A stretch of DNA of 64,000 bases from Trichomonas vaginalis G3 (taxonomy: Eukaryota; Parabasalia; Trichomonadida; Trichomonadidae): contig NC_067204.1 of NCBI RefSeq assembly GCF_026262505.1, positions 10,201,797 through 10,265,796 on the forward strand, read 5' to 3'. Shown piece by piece: positions 37,374 through 48,095 of this stretch. Below the pieces are notes generated by a model that made no database searches, was not told the origin of the DNA, and worked only from the letters and a program-made list of their open reading frames with translations. The position numbers and the translations under genes were made by a program. Within the stretch, counting starts at the first letter, position 1; the number at the start of each line of letters is the position of its first letter.

Positions 37374-38220
37374 AATAAAAAATGAAAAGCCAAATTCTCT
37401 CAAAAAGTTAAGTAGGACCAATTTTTTATAAAAAAAATCCAATTCCATTATGAATGTTAATTAATTTATATAATTATTGAATAAAAAATTTTCTTTGAGA
37501 TTATGAAAAGTTCTTTGAAAAGTTATTTTTTCTCATTTTTAAATATTGTATTAGCCTATTTATTTATAATCCAAATTAAATAACTTTAAATTCAATATTT
37601 AAAGAATAATTTTGAAGGAATTGAGTTACTTTCCCCGACGATAAAATTGAGAGGTTTACATTTTGACCGAACTTAGCATGCAACAGTATTGTCATTTCAT
37701 TCGACAGATATAGAATATTCTGAAAGAAATTATTAAAAATATCATTGTATTTGAAATCGCAATCCAATATTTATTTATTTCATTATTAGCTTTGTTCTAT
37801 TAAAACCATACTTTATAGAATGAGTACAGGTAATATTTACAATGTAATCATCACTATCCTAAATAAAAAAAATTTTCCAAATCAATTCTCTTTTCAATGG
37901 AAAAGCATGATTGATTACTTTTAAAAGCGTTTAGTTCGAGTGAAGAGCTTAAGTTATTTGATTAATTTTTTGAGGAATAAAAAATACAATATTGGAGCCA
38001 AATAATTATGAACTAACTTACTCATAATTTTTGAAGTTGTATTCTATAAATTTGCTTATAATTCGAAAAATAATATAATTTTGTTTTGTAGGATATAGAC
38101 TTACAACTATGCTTGCTATCCATTGTGTGAAAAAAATTCAAAGAAAACATTGATATTACAAAATAATTATTAAAAAAAAAAATTAGAAGAAAATTTAAAA
38201 TAATAATAAAAAAATTACAT
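37374..38220. other. Host intergenic region, no gene seen
   Basis: About 850 AT-rich bases between the transposase start and the 3' end of the coiled-coil gene. Only short chance reading frames are present. I see no clear repeat, RNA gene or terminal repeat of the transposase here. Confidence 0.6.
37377..37386 (-). promoter_or_regulatory. Initiator (Inr) of the transposase gene
   Basis: The reverse strand reads TTTTCATTTTTTATTATGAG: TCA(+1)TTT with +1 at 37383, 10 bases before the start codon at 37373. The trichomonad Inr consensus is TCA(+1)Y(T/A), usually 5-20 bases before the ATG. Confidence 0.6.
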
Positions 38221-41200
38221 TTATTGTTTCTGAGCTTTTTCAAGCAAGGCATTTCTCTTAGCGATGAGTTCATTTCTTTGATTCATCAATCTTTCAGCAG
38301 ATTCCATTGTTTCCTCAAGAAATCTTCTTTGTGAGGACACATTTGGCTTTGAATCATTAAACGCGAGTTCTCTTGAGTGTCTCAAGAAGTTCTTAAGCTG
38401 TGCATTTGGATTTCCAACAATTCCTTTGTCCAATTTCCTCTTTAAGTTCTGGATACTTGTTTGTGTCTCCTGTATCTGTCTCTTGATTGCATCCGTTTCT
38501 TCCTTTCCCAGTGTATGTGTCTGGACATTTCTGATTTCGTCACTTTTTATGAGTAACATGTCCAATTGGTCCTCGTGGGACATTACGCCGCGTTGCATTT
38601 TGGTCAGTTCGTCTAGTAATCTCTCGTTTTCGGCTGAAACTTTTTCGAACATTTGAGATAATTCTGCGGAATCATCAGGAAGGGTCAATTTTGGTCTTGT
38701 TACTTCTCTAAGGATTCTTTTAACAGCTTCTACTTGTGGACTTCTTTCTCCAGTGCCGTTATACTTCTCTGCGATCATTTTCATTCTTTCTACTTCTTTT
38801 TCAAGGGATTTTACTTCGATTTTTAGCAATTCTCCCTCGATATTGAGACAACTGGCTTCTACTTGTAATTTATCCAGCTGTTGGAAGCTGTCATATGGTG
38901 GACTTGATACTTTAAATCCATCTCCAAGTAATTCGTTGTATTGTTTGACCAAATGTGATAATTCTCCAATCAGCTGTTTGGTCTCATCATTTATAGCTTG
39001 TGTCTTCTTATCCAATTCTTCGATTTCGGGGTCATCTTTTTTGGTATGTTTCTGAATTATCTGTTTGATCTTGTTTATGAGGCTATCGATACGTGGATCT
39101 GATGAATACTCTCTTAAACTCTTCAAAAATGTCAGGGAATTGCTAAATAATTGTGGAATTTGACAAATATCTTCGTAAGGGACTTTGTAGTCATTGTAAT
39201 CGAGTTCTATGTTGAAATACGTCGATGACAACATGGATATCATCGTAATAAGTGATGCTTCGCTCGCTGTTGACAAATTCAACTTGAAATTCGAAAGATC
39301 TCCATCAACTCCATTAGAAAGATTAAGATTGTTAAAGTCCATCTTCTTGATACAAGCTTGGAAGTACAAAATATCGATTCTGCTGCCAGATCTCAAACCA
39401 TCATCAATTTCCGTGGCGATTTTTGAGATTTCCTTCATAATCTTGATGATATTCTTGGAGCTAAGAAGGAATGGAGAGGAGGCGTAACCAGCAACTGTAT
39501 ACAAAAACCGAGTCATTGAATCATAAAGTTTCACAGGCGAAACTATGTCATCAATCGTCATAAATGTGGAGACTAATGATTTCATGAGTTCATCTACTTT
39601 CTCGGATTTGCAATCTAAAAGGTATTTCAGGTCATTTGAATCAAAATCAACAAATTTGTCGATAATTTCTTGGTTTTTGTCGGCCAAATTTATATCTTTG
39701 ATTACGGAGAATGAAGATGAAACACCTAGAATGAGGTTACTCTTGAAAATGTTGAAGATTTGTTCGGAATTTTCGGAAATACCGGCAATTTTAAGGATTT
39801 TCTGGAGAATACTAGTGATGCCGAGTATCGAAACAATTGGCCGGTTAATTTTAAGTAGTTCTGGAACCCAATCGTAAGCAATTTTCTTCAAATTTTCGAA
39901 AGTTGCGGACATTGTTGACAAAACATCGCTTGGCTGGCCATGTAATGAAAGGATATAGTCAAAGAACTTGATTTGAAGTGATAAAGTATTAGATAACAAC
40001 TGATGATAATCAAAATTCGTTTGATCTACCCTTAGAACAGGCTGTACGATGTTCTGGACAACGGCAACTAGGCTGCAGCACTTTAATGTACTCTCCATTA
40101 ATAGATTTGAGTAGTCTATGAATGGAATTGTTCTGAAAATTTCCGAAAAATCAACTTTTTCTTCAGTCATTGCCATTGTAACCAACGAAATCCATGATTT
40201 CATGAATTCCTCTGTGATGTCAACGCGGATTTGGCTCTGTAAAAGTGATAAAAGACAAGATGTCAAATTAATTACAGTTTTGTCATGGTTTTTAGCGACT
40301 TCTTTCTGTGGATTACTTCCTAACTCGGCAAGAAAAGACTCGTGTAACCCAAAGAATTCCATGAAATCAACTGCATGACGAAGATTTATATTTAATGACT
40401 GGAGAGCATCAATAGGACGGGCCAAATCCACTGATATCGAAGCCGCCTCATTCTGATTGATCACATCTTCCTCAGAAAGCTTCGATTGCATCAGCTGATT
40501 TGAATTTGTATTCGCAATCAAGACAATTAACTCATTTGCCTGAGATTCTAGCTCTGCAATGTTAAGTACTTTGGATACGGACTCTCTTGATGGCAAATTC
40601 TCTGCAAGAATCGGATGTAAAACTGGATAAAATTTTTTGGTGTCAGGAAGTAACAAAATATAGACCAAATATTCGTACAATGTAATGAAATCATCATTCT
40701 CCTTGCAAAACTTTGTTATCGTCCTTATTTTCCTAAGAGATGACAATAATTTGACCAAAATCGACGGCTGTTGCTGGGATTTGGCCAATTTGTAGAGTAT
40801 AGGAAGTTGGTTGGCTATATATGTCAAAGAAGCCTTTCTGATGTCAGAATCTTCTGATGATAAACTTGATTTGAATTCTGAGCTTGGATCTGGGTTTTCT
40901 TCACTTGATGGTGTTGTAAGTTTAACCTCTGATATCTTTGTCATCAGTTCTGTGTAATCTAAACCTGGATTTTGGATCATTTGAGCTAAATCTCCAGGAA
41001 ACGATGAAAATTCATCGGTTTGTATGAGAATTCTCGATACTGATGTAAAGAAGTTTGTAAGGTCGAACTTTTGGAACGTAAAATCTGGATTTACTGAAGA
41101 ATTTGAATCTTCTGTCAAATATTTGATGATTTCGTTTGCAATCTTTGTGATATTGGATAATCTTGACTCTGTAAGTATCGAATGTTCGATTGATTTGAGA

Positions 41201-41928
41201 TTACTCGAAAAACCAAGATATTTCAACTTGATTTCTTGATTTTGATAAATCTGTTGTAAGAATGGGATTATGTTGGCCCTAAAACTCGAAATAGAAATGT
41301 TAAGTTGTTTGATTGATTTTTCATTTTTCGAATCTTTCGTTTCTTTTATTGATTTCAGTAATTCTTCGACTAGATCTGTAGCTTTAGAGAATTGTTCGTC
41401 AGGTTTTATAGCTTCAAGGAACGTTTGTAATGAAATTATGTTTTGATCGATATTTAATTTGAAAACATTTGGTAATTTCGTAGTTAGACACTGGTGGAAT
41501 GTGAAAAACAGTGTGTTAATGGAGTTATCGAGGCCATTATCGAAGTCTGTTCCAACATTTGTTTGAAAATAAAAAATTAACAAAGGAATGTATGAAGCAA
41601 CCAAAGGAATCTGAACATCAAGCTTCAAAATATTTGATGAAATGAGTTGTGTAGTGTCTGTAATCAACTTATTATATAAATGATCAAAATTTGCTTGTGG
41701 ATTTGGATGTTTATATATGTTTTCGATTGGTTTGAATATGTCAACTATGGATTGAATGACATTTTGGCAAGGTTGAATCAATTCTTTCGAAAAAACAATT
41801 GGTTGATTTTTGAGATCAGTAAATTTCATTTTTAATTCAACAAGTAAAGGCTTTAGTTGAGTTAAATTTGATTGAAGCGAGATGAGAGCTGAATTTAACT
41901 GTTCATTGGTTCTGTCAGGTTCAATCAT
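38221..41928 (-). CDS. Large alpha-helical/coiled-coil protein, 1235 residues
   Basis: The start was set at the ATG at 41928 (MIEPDRTNEQLNSALISLQS), because a TCACTTT initiator lies 15 bases upstream and the longer frame begins with GTG. Residues 1 to about 960 are helical and Leu/Ile-rich without membrane segments, resembling an alpha-solenoid or talin-like helix-bundle protein. From about residue 970 to the end there are long heptad stretches (LDKKTQAINDETKQLIGELS, EVERMKMIAEKYNG, NLKRKLDKGIVGNP). A cytoskeletal or scaffold role is possible. No named family is recognised with confidence. Codon use and promoter look like host genes, and the frame is open throughout. Confidence 0.75.
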   Translation of the reverse strand: MIEPDRTNEQLNSALISLQSNLTQLKPLLVELKMKFTDLKNQPIVFSKELIQPCQNVIQSIVDIFKPIENIYKHPNPQANFDHLYNKLITDTTQLISSNILKLDVQIPLVASYIPLLIFYFQTNVGTDFDNGLDNSINTLFFTFHQCLTTKLPNVFKLNIDQNIISLQTFLEAIKPDEQFSKATDLVEELLKSIKETKDSKNEKSIKQLNISISSFRANIIPFLQQIYQNQEIKLKYLGFSSNLKSIEHSILTESRLSNITKIANEIIKYLTEDSNSSVNPDFTFQKFDLTNFFTSVSRILIQTDEFSSFPGDLAQMIQNPGLDYTELMTKISEVKLTTPSSEENPDPSSEFKSSLSSEDSDIRKASLTYIANQLPILYKLAKSQQQPSILVKLLSSLRKIRTITKFCKENDDFITLYEYLVYILLLPDTKKFYPVLHPILAENLPSRESVSKVLNIAELESQANELIVLIANTNSNQLMQSKLSEEDVINQNEAASISVDLARPIDALQSLNINLRHAVDFMEFFGLHESFLAELGSNPQKEVAKNHDKTVINLTSCLLSLLQSQIRVDITEEFMKSWISLVTMAMTEEKVDFSEIFRTIPFIDYSNLLMESTLKCCSLVAVVQNIVQPVLRVDQTNFDYHQLLSNTLSLQIKFFDYILSLHGQPSDVLSTMSATFENLKKIAYDWVPELLKINRPIVSILGITSILQKILKIAGISENSEQIFNIFKSNLILGVSSSFSVIKDINLADKNQEIIDKFVDFDSNDLKYLLDCKSEKVDELMKSLVSTFMTIDDIVSPVKLYDSMTRFLYTVAGYASSPFLLSSKNIIKIMKEISKIATEIDDGLRSGSRIDILYFQACIKKMDFNNLNLSNGVDGDLSNFKLNLSTASEASLITMISMLSSTYFNIELDYNDYKVPYEDICQIPQLFSNSLTFLKSLREYSSDPRIDSLINKIKQIIQKHTKKDDPEIEELDKKTQAINDETKQLIGELSHLVKQYNELLGDGFKVSSPPYDSFQQLDKLQVEASCLNIEGELLKIEVKSLEKEVERMKMIAEKYNGTGERSPQVEAVKRILREVTRPKLTLPDDSAELSQMFEKVSAENERLLDELTKMQRGVMSHEDQLDMLLIKSDEIRNVQTHTLGKEETDAIKRQIQETQTSIQNLKRKLDKGIVGNPNAQLKNFLRHSRELAFNDSKPNVSSQRRFLEETMESAERLMNQRNELIAKRNALLEKAQKQ

Positions 41929-41936
41929 ATTTTTCG

Positions 41937-41946
41937 AAAAAGTGAC
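41937..41946 (-). promoter_or_regulatory. Initiator (Inr) of the coiled-coil protein gene
   Basis: The reverse strand reads TGTCACTTTTTCGAAAAATATG with TCA(+1)CTTT, +1 at 41943, 15 bases before the start codon at 41928. This matches the trichomonad Inr consensus and supports the chosen start. Confidence 0.65.
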
Positions 41947-42659
41947 ACTTTGCAATGTAAAAACATGATATTTGAAAGCATTACTCACTCCAATGATCTT
42001 ATACTAGGCAGCAAAATTAAATTTCCCTAATAAAAATCCTGAATTTAGCAAAACAAATGATTTTAAAGTTGAATATTACTTTAAATTTACTGGAATCATA
42101 ATAAAGCTCGTCAAATCCAACAATGTAATGTATTTATTTTGTGAAGAGCAAGGCTTTTCATCCATCTTAATCCATAACAAAGTCGATATATGATTTTTAC
42201 CATATATAACAACAATATTAATGGAAACAACGTGTTTAAAATCTAGATATATAATAAACAATGATTAATTTTTGAAGATTGTAATCATTTGATCGAGCAA
42301 AACACAATTAATAACAATCTTTTTAATTTCAGTGCATACATGGATGTTTTTAGGCATAATCTTCACTATATGGCTGTATTCGATGAAGAATTTTGATTTT
42401 GACCACGGAATGCGATGTTATTTTTGAATTTTGATGGTTTTATTTGGAGTCCTTATTAATGGGGTTAAAAATACAATAATAAAAAATAACTTTCACACCC
42501 ATTCAAATTCTTCTCAATTTCAATGGTCGTCACTTTTATTTTCTATCGGGCATTTGTATAAAAAAACAATAAATAAAAAATAATGATAGGAATTAGTTTC
42601 TCACTTTATCCATAAAGGATATAAATTTTTTGATCGATGATTTTCAATTCAAATTTATA
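41947..42659. other. Host intergenic region between divergent genes
   Basis: About 710 AT-rich bases with only short chance frames. A TCACTTT initiator-like site at 42600 could serve the transporter gene, though it would leave a 58-base leader, long for trichomonads. No RNA gene or repeat is seen. Confidence 0.55.
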
Positions 42660-45263
42660 ATGTCTGAAATACCTCTCACTATGGAGGAGCTGCAGACTCC
42701 TCTTGCTGAGCCTGCTACAACCGGGGAAGTCCCAAATGAACCTCCGGAAAATAAAATCCTTCCATCCGCTTTCCTGAATGCAAATGAAGTTGTTCCAGAC
42801 ACAATTCTTTACAAAGTTCCATCTGCGAGACCGAAAATCTCTGAAATTCGTAGAACTTCAATCATGGAAGGAACGCCTGGCTCCCAACAAACATTTGAAA
42901 TTCAAAAGCCTGAAAATAAGAAGAGATTCAAATTTAAATCATTATCATTTGGTTTGATGTTGGGTTTTTATCTTCCAACAGTCGTAAACTTGATTTGCAT
43001 TACTTATAGCGTTGATATTGCAAAAACAATCGAAAATTTCGGTTTAGGATACGGTTTAATCATTTTCTTCACATACACACTTATAGCATACGGAACTCTT
43101 ACTAGTATTTCAGCTTTAGCCACAAATGGTGAGATGCAAAAAGGCGGCTGTTATTATTTGATTTCTAGATCATTCGGAACCAACTACGCCGCAGCAATTG
43201 GCTTTCTAATCATCTTAGGCCACGCTTCATCCATCAGTTCTAACTTTTTCAACATAGGACACGTTTGTTCAAATTTATATTCTCCAAAACTTATGACGAA
43301 GTCGAGATACGGTGATTCGATACTTATACAGTTCATTGCCTGTTCAGTTGTTCTACTTTTCCAATTCTTTGGTGTCAAATTTTTAGTTATATTAATTTGT
43401 ATTTTGGCTGCAGGGCTTGCATTAGGTGTTTGCTTCCTTTATGCAGGTTTCTTTGTACAAAAACCATCAGCCGATGGATTTTACCAAGGATTTTCCAAAG
43501 CATTATTCAAACAAAACTGGAAACCGGCCGGAGCAAAGTTTGATTTAGAATTATTCTATCTTTTCTCATCAGTGAATGGTGTTATCACTATTGCTGACTA
43601 TTCAGGGTCCTTAAGTCCAGCAAAACAAGCAATTCCTATTGGCGGATATTCCGCTTTAGTTACAGCAACTGTTTTCTTTTTATTGATGTTGTTTTTGATT
43701 TCAGGAAGTGCTAATTTTGAAAATCTTCCTGATTCTGTTGCATCTTTCATGACAATTTCCAGTCATCCATTGATTTCTTACATCGGATTCATTTGCGCGG
43801 GATTTGGAAGTGCAATAACAATGACAATGGGTGGATCTAGAACTGTTACACAAATGGTGAAAGATGGATTATTACCTAAATTCATCAATGCTAAAATGAT
43901 CAATAATGAATCAGTTATTGCTAATGTAACAATTGTCCTCATTGGATTTTTGTTTTCTTTTGTAAATACAAGAGAAATGATTCAATCATTGACAAATGTT
44001 TTCTTCCTTATTCCTTTAGCTTTGTTGAATCTCAGTTTGTATTTAACTGCTTCTCAACATAACCCTGGATTTAGACCTGTTTTCAAGGTTTATAACAAAT
44101 GGTTTTCTTTGTTTTTAGTTTTAGTTTGTTTAGTAAGAGCATGCTTAGTTAATTGGATTATTTTCATTGTTACTGTTGTTGTCATGGGATCTGTTATATT
44201 AATATATGATAGATTTGTTAAGATACATGATTCATGGGGAAGTGTTTTAAGTAACCATGTTTTCTATTCAACAATGAAAGAAGCCTTGAGATTATATAAT
44301 GTTCAACCTCATGTTAAAACTTACAGATCAAATATGATTTTTGTGACACAAAAGAAACCAAATGATTGCATGCACGCAATTGATTTCATCAACCAATTGT
44401 TAAATGGTCATGGAATGGCAGCTGTCGGAAGAGTTGTTGTTACTAATGAACCTCCAAACATCAAGAAACTCATTGAAGAAAGAGCAGAATCTTTCATAAC
44501 AGCAGATGATTCTTACCATGTTTTCTATGATATAGCTTGTGCTCCTACTTTCCATGAAGGAGTAAGAGATTTCTTGTTGACTGCTGGTATAGGAACATTA
44601 AGACCAAATACTTTGTGTCTTGAGTTCCCTGATGATTGGAGAAATGATGATTCTTCCGAATTCTTTACTACTTTGGAAACAGCTTTCGATGCCAATTTCA
44701 GTGTAACTGTTTTAAGACACTTGAACAGATTCAAAGAGGTCGACAGGAACGGAACAATTGATGTTTGGTGGCTCGCTGATGATGGTGGATTGACATTGTT
44801 GTTGCCTTATTTGTTGAGCCGCGAAAAACAATGGAAGAACGCAAAATTGAGGATAATGACTTTGAGCTTTTTGGATGAAAATCAAGATTTCCAAGAGACA
44901 CAAGAAAGAATGGAACATTTGCTTTACAAGTTCAGAATCAAAGCTGAAGTCATTTGTATCGAAGTCTCTGTAAATAATGAAGAACCTTCCCTTCTCGCAA
45001 AGCAAAAATGGCAAAGTTTAGTTGGAAATTCAATTCCTGAAAACGAACATCATAATATTTTAACAACAAGGTATCTTTTGTTGTCTGATTTGATCAGGAA
45101 TTACTCGGCCATGTCTTCTTTTATTTGTTTGACAATGTTAGTTCCAAGAGAAACAACAATCCCGAATATATATATCAGCTGGCTTGATATATTGTCTTTC
45201 CTTGATGTGCCGTTCTTGTTTGTTAGAGGTAATGGTGAAAATACCCTATCCTGGCACATCTAA
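42660..45263 (+). CDS. SLC12-type cation-chloride cotransporter
   Basis: The product has 867 residues from the ATG at 42660 (MSEIPLTMEELQ); a longer frame starts with TTG. After a cytosolic N terminus of about 95 residues there are about 12 membrane segments (residues 96 to about 520), beginning SLSFGLMLGFYLPTVVNLIC. The SLC12 signature KGGCYYLISRSFG is at residues 161-173. The C-terminal 340 residues are a cytosolic domain with RVVVTNEPPNIKKLIEERAE and DVWWLADDGGLTLLLPYLLS, as in NKCC/KCC transporters. Such proteins move Cl- with K+ and/or Na+ across the plasma membrane for volume control. The ion specificity cannot be told from the sequence. The gene is divergent from the coiled-coil gene. 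Confidence 0.9.
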   Translation: MSEIPLTMEELQTPLAEPATTGEVPNEPPENKILPSAFLNANEVVPDTILYKVPSARPKISEIRRTSIMEGTPGSQQTFEIQKPENKKRFKFKSLSFGLMLGFYLPTVVNLICITYSVDIAKTIENFGLGYGLIIFFTYTLIAYGTLTSISALATNGEMQKGGCYYLISRSFGTNYAAAIGFLIILGHASSISSNFFNIGHVCSNLYSPKLMTKSRYGDSILIQFIACSVVLLFQFFGVKFLVILICILAAGLALGVCFLYAGFFVQKPSADGFYQGFSKALFKQNWKPAGAKFDLELFYLFSSVNGVITIADYSGSLSPAKQAIPIGGYSALVTATVFFLLMLFLISGSANFENLPDSVASFMTISSHPLISYIGFICAGFGSAITMTMGGSRTVTQMVKDGLLPKFINAKMINNESVIANVTIVLIGFLFSFVNTREMIQSLTNVFFLIPLALLNLSLYLTASQHNPGFRPVFKVYNKWFSLFLVLVCLVRACLVNWIIFIVTVVVMGSVILIYDRFVKIHDSWGSVLSNHVFYSTMKEALRLYNVQPHVKTYRSNMIFVTQKKPNDCMHAIDFINQLLNGHGMAAVGRVVVTNEPPNIKKLIEERAESFITADDSYHVFYDIACAPTFHEGVRDFLLTAGIGTLRPNTLCLEFPDDWRNDDSSEFFTTLETAFDANFSVTVLRHLNRFKEVDRNGTIDVWWLADDGGLTLLLPYLLSREKQWKNAKLRIMTLSFLDENQDFQETQERMEHLLYKFRIKAEVICIEVSVNNEEPSLLAKQKWQSLVGNSIPENEHHNILTTRYLLLSDLIRNYSAMSSFICLTMLVPRETTIPNIYISWLDILSFLDVPFLFVRGNGENTLSWHI

Positions 45264-46153
45264 ATTTTATTATAATTTATCGTAAATTCTTTTTTATATT
45301 CTTTCGTTATATCCTAGATTTTTCTAACTATTTGTTATTGAACAAAGTTTGAAAATGAATATGCAATCTAATATGAAATCAAAATAACATTACAAATATC
45401 ACAATAAAAAGTACTGAGTATTGTACCTCAGCTGATCTTCATTTAACTGAAAGAAATTTAATTTGGAAGATATTATGTATGAATTTGTTATATTTGTTAT
45501 GCAAAATGATATACAATGAATTGATGCGATAAAGCACAAGTTTTCATTGAATTTAACACGAAATTTTTGACAACTGGCTTGAAGCTTCATTGAAAATTGT
45601 AATATCTAAAAATATCCTCTAAATTAATTAGCCTGTACTGTGAGTCTGTCTTGTATTTTATGTAATAATCTTTGAAATCGAATATTGATATTGTTTGATC
45701 AATCTCACTCAAATTTATTTGAACGAACTCATGTCCTATAAACAATATATGTTTACTTTGTCGAAGGTGGCATGCTTACCCTTTGGGCAAGCGGAGTTGC
45801 CTGAGGCCATAGATTATATTATTACAAATTTGTTTTTTTTTGGAATAAAGAATCATGATAAGTTTTTATATTCACACTACAGATCACAAAACTTTATTTA
45901 ACTCTTTTGGACGAAAAGAAACCTGATATGCCTGTATAATATAAGCATCCGGATGATAATCCTATTGTCCTAGACTTTTCTATTGTTGTTATGTCTTTCC
46001 TTATCAATAAACTTAATCAAAATTCATGATTTATATCCGAAATCTTTGTTGTCGTTGTTTTCCACATGTATAACATAGGATTTTTTTCTTCTAGTAAATT
46101 TAAGTATTACGCCATATGGTAAAACGCAAATATGTCCTTTATAAAAATTATTA
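45264..46153. other. Host intergenic region with a small GC-rich island
   Basis: About 890 AT-rich bases. The only contrast is 45755-45810, a GC-richer island with a small hairpin (GCTTACCC and GGGCAAGC). It was checked for tRNA boxes and none were convincing. The 68-codon frame over it is probably chance. Confidence 0.5.
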
Positions 46154-47577
46154 ATGTCCGATCAAGACGTTCACCCAATCAAGTACAGTGAATTGCGAAG
46201 TAAGTACAAATACTACATTGATATATTCAATGCGTTGTATCAGTTGAAAACGGAAAAGGAAGAAGAATTAAACTCTATTTACAAAAATATTAAAACAGTA
46301 TTGATTGACTCAAATAAACATCCTCCCCAAAACATAATAAGAGACATTTTAAATCTCATTCCGTTTAAAAATCGCTATTCAAAGTCATATTTATCTCTTG
46401 CCAAACTTATATCTGATGAATATCATGTCAAAGAGGTCAGCAATGTCACAGAAGTTTCACAATTCATGTTTTATAAAGAATATGGAATTAAATTAGGCAA
46501 TTTTGATGATTTCATAGAAAAAAACAAAACTGAAAATCTGGAAATTCTTACGGAAAATACAATATACAGATCGATTATGAATAATGACCTCGAAAGATTC
46601 ATCTTTTTTACGGAGAGAGAAGGATTTGATAAAGATCAAATACTTAAAAGCGATTTATATCCATTATCTACGAAAGAAGGATATTCATTACTTGAATTAT
46701 GTTGTTACTATGGAGCAATTGATTGTTTCAAGTTTTTAAGAACGAAATTTAACTCAGAAATAACTCTAAAATGTCTAGAATTATCATTTTTAGGAGGAAA
46801 TCAAGAGATTATGAATGAATGTTTGAAATATCAAAAACCATATAGTTGTTGCATGTATTATGCAATAATTTCACACAACATTGATTTTGTTACTTTCTTG
46901 ATGAATGAGTACAATATAGAGATCTATTTAGAAAATTGTGGAGTTTACAATAATCTTGAGTCCTTTTTAGTTTGTTTCGATCAAACTAATGATTTTGATG
47001 AATGCTTTTTTATTCACCGATGTTTAATATTCCATCCATTATCGAATACTTCCCTTCACATGGTGTAAGCAAAAATAAAAAATATCATTATGGAAAAACC
47101 GCACTTCATAATGCAGCCCGTTATAATAGCAACTTAACTGTCGAAGTTCTCATTTCACATGGTGCGAATATCAATGAAAAAGACATAAAAGGAAAAACCG
47201 CACTTCATATTGCAGTAAAATATAATAGTAAAGAAACTGCTGAAGTTCTCATTTCACATGGTGCGAATATCAATGAAAAGGATAAAAATGGAGAAACCGC
47301 ACTTCATTTTGCAGCAATAAATAATAGTAAAGAAACTGCTGAAGTTCTCATTTCACATGGTGCGAATATCAATGAAAAGGATAAAAATGGAGAAACCGCA
47401 CTTCATATTGCAGCAAAATATAATAGTAAAGAAACTGCTGAAGTTCTCATTTCACATGGTGCGAATATCAATGAAAAAAATGAAGATGGAGAAACCCCAC
47501 TTGATATTGCAGCATTGATGAATAATGAAGAAGAAAATTCTTTTTCTGATACTTTCGAGGATGAATTTTATTATTAG
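46154..47577 (+). pseudogene. Ankyrin-repeat protein (DUF3447 type), one frameshift
   Basis: The N-terminal 290 residues (MSDQDVHPIKYSELRSKYKY onwards, with GYSLLELCCYYGAIDCFKFL) match the DUF3447 layout common in Trichomonas. The C-terminal part has about four ankyrin repeats of the HGANINEKDKNGETALHIAA type in near-identical 99-bp DNA units (47100-47500). The two parts lie in different frames. The change falls in the T-run at about 47005-47012, where either one extra or two missing bases would shift the frame, so this may be a real pseudogene, a sequencing error or an allele. Ankyrin proteins bind partner proteins; the partner is unknown. Confidence 0.8.
47100..47500 (+). repeat. Near-identical 99-bp tandem ankyrin units
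   Basis: Four coding units repeat GAAGTTCTCATTTCACATGG and GGTGCGAATATCAATGAAAA with few differences. Such likeness at DNA level points to recent expansion or gene conversion inside the host gene. Confidence 0.85.
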
Positions 47578-48060
47578 AAATAAAAAAATTGCTATTCCGT
47601 AATTTTTATTGGATCTTAAATAAAACGCATGGCAAAATTTTGTATTACTCTCGACTTTTTGATGTACAATTAATTATTTGACTTGAGTATAACTTTGACA
47701 TAATATTGTGCTTTTTTTTTGTTTGTTTGTTTGTTTGTTTTTGTTTTGTTTTGTTTCATTAAGGGTGCACTTACGCCCCTATGTCATGGCCTTCAATTAA
47801 AGTCATTTGAGCGTAAGTGCAGCCTTTTAACATTAATATCCCAAAATTTTTTCCTAAAAAATCTCCAAGCTAAAAAAAGCGGTTTTTTCCATCAAAAAGT
47901 GGATATTATGGGAGATATTGAGATCGCCGCTTTCCAACATGTTCAGTTTTTTGACACTCAAATGTCAAAACAGAAATTTTGACTCTATAGTGAGATTGAT
48001 TCCGGACATCTATATGAGTATTTGTATTAGAAAGATGATTCTGTGCTTGCCCATATAACT
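47578..48060. other. Host intergenic region with (GTTT)n tract and hairpin
   Basis: A GTTT-rich simple repeat lies at 47711-47758. It is followed by a hairpin at 47761-47826 and further AT-rich DNA with a short inverted repeat around TTTTTTGACA and TGTCAAAA near 47948-47973. No gene is supported. Confidence 0.6.
47761..47826. repeat. Host hairpin with 16-bp arms
   Basis: The arms AAGGGTGCACTTACGC and GCGTAAGTGCAGCCTT pair at 15 of 16 positions with a 34-base loop. It could be a MITE remnant or a structured RNA. Its arm length is close to that of the three hairpins at 36138-36320, but the sequence is different. Confidence 0.75.
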
Positions 48061-48095
48061 TGGTCGGAATCTTGTTAATATACATCATGGTTTAC

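Noticed and set aside
37576-37767. Short host gene on the reverse strand
   Set aside because: It has 63 codons in AT-rich intergenic DNA with no initiator, domain or conserved context.
45755-45810. Possible tRNA or other RNA gene in a GC-rich island
   Set aside because: A small hairpin exists, but no A and B boxes at tRNA spacing and no cloverleaf could be drawn.
47719-47982. Open frame starting MFVCLFVFVLF
   Set aside because: It arises from the GTTT simple repeat and a hairpin; there is no initiator or domain.
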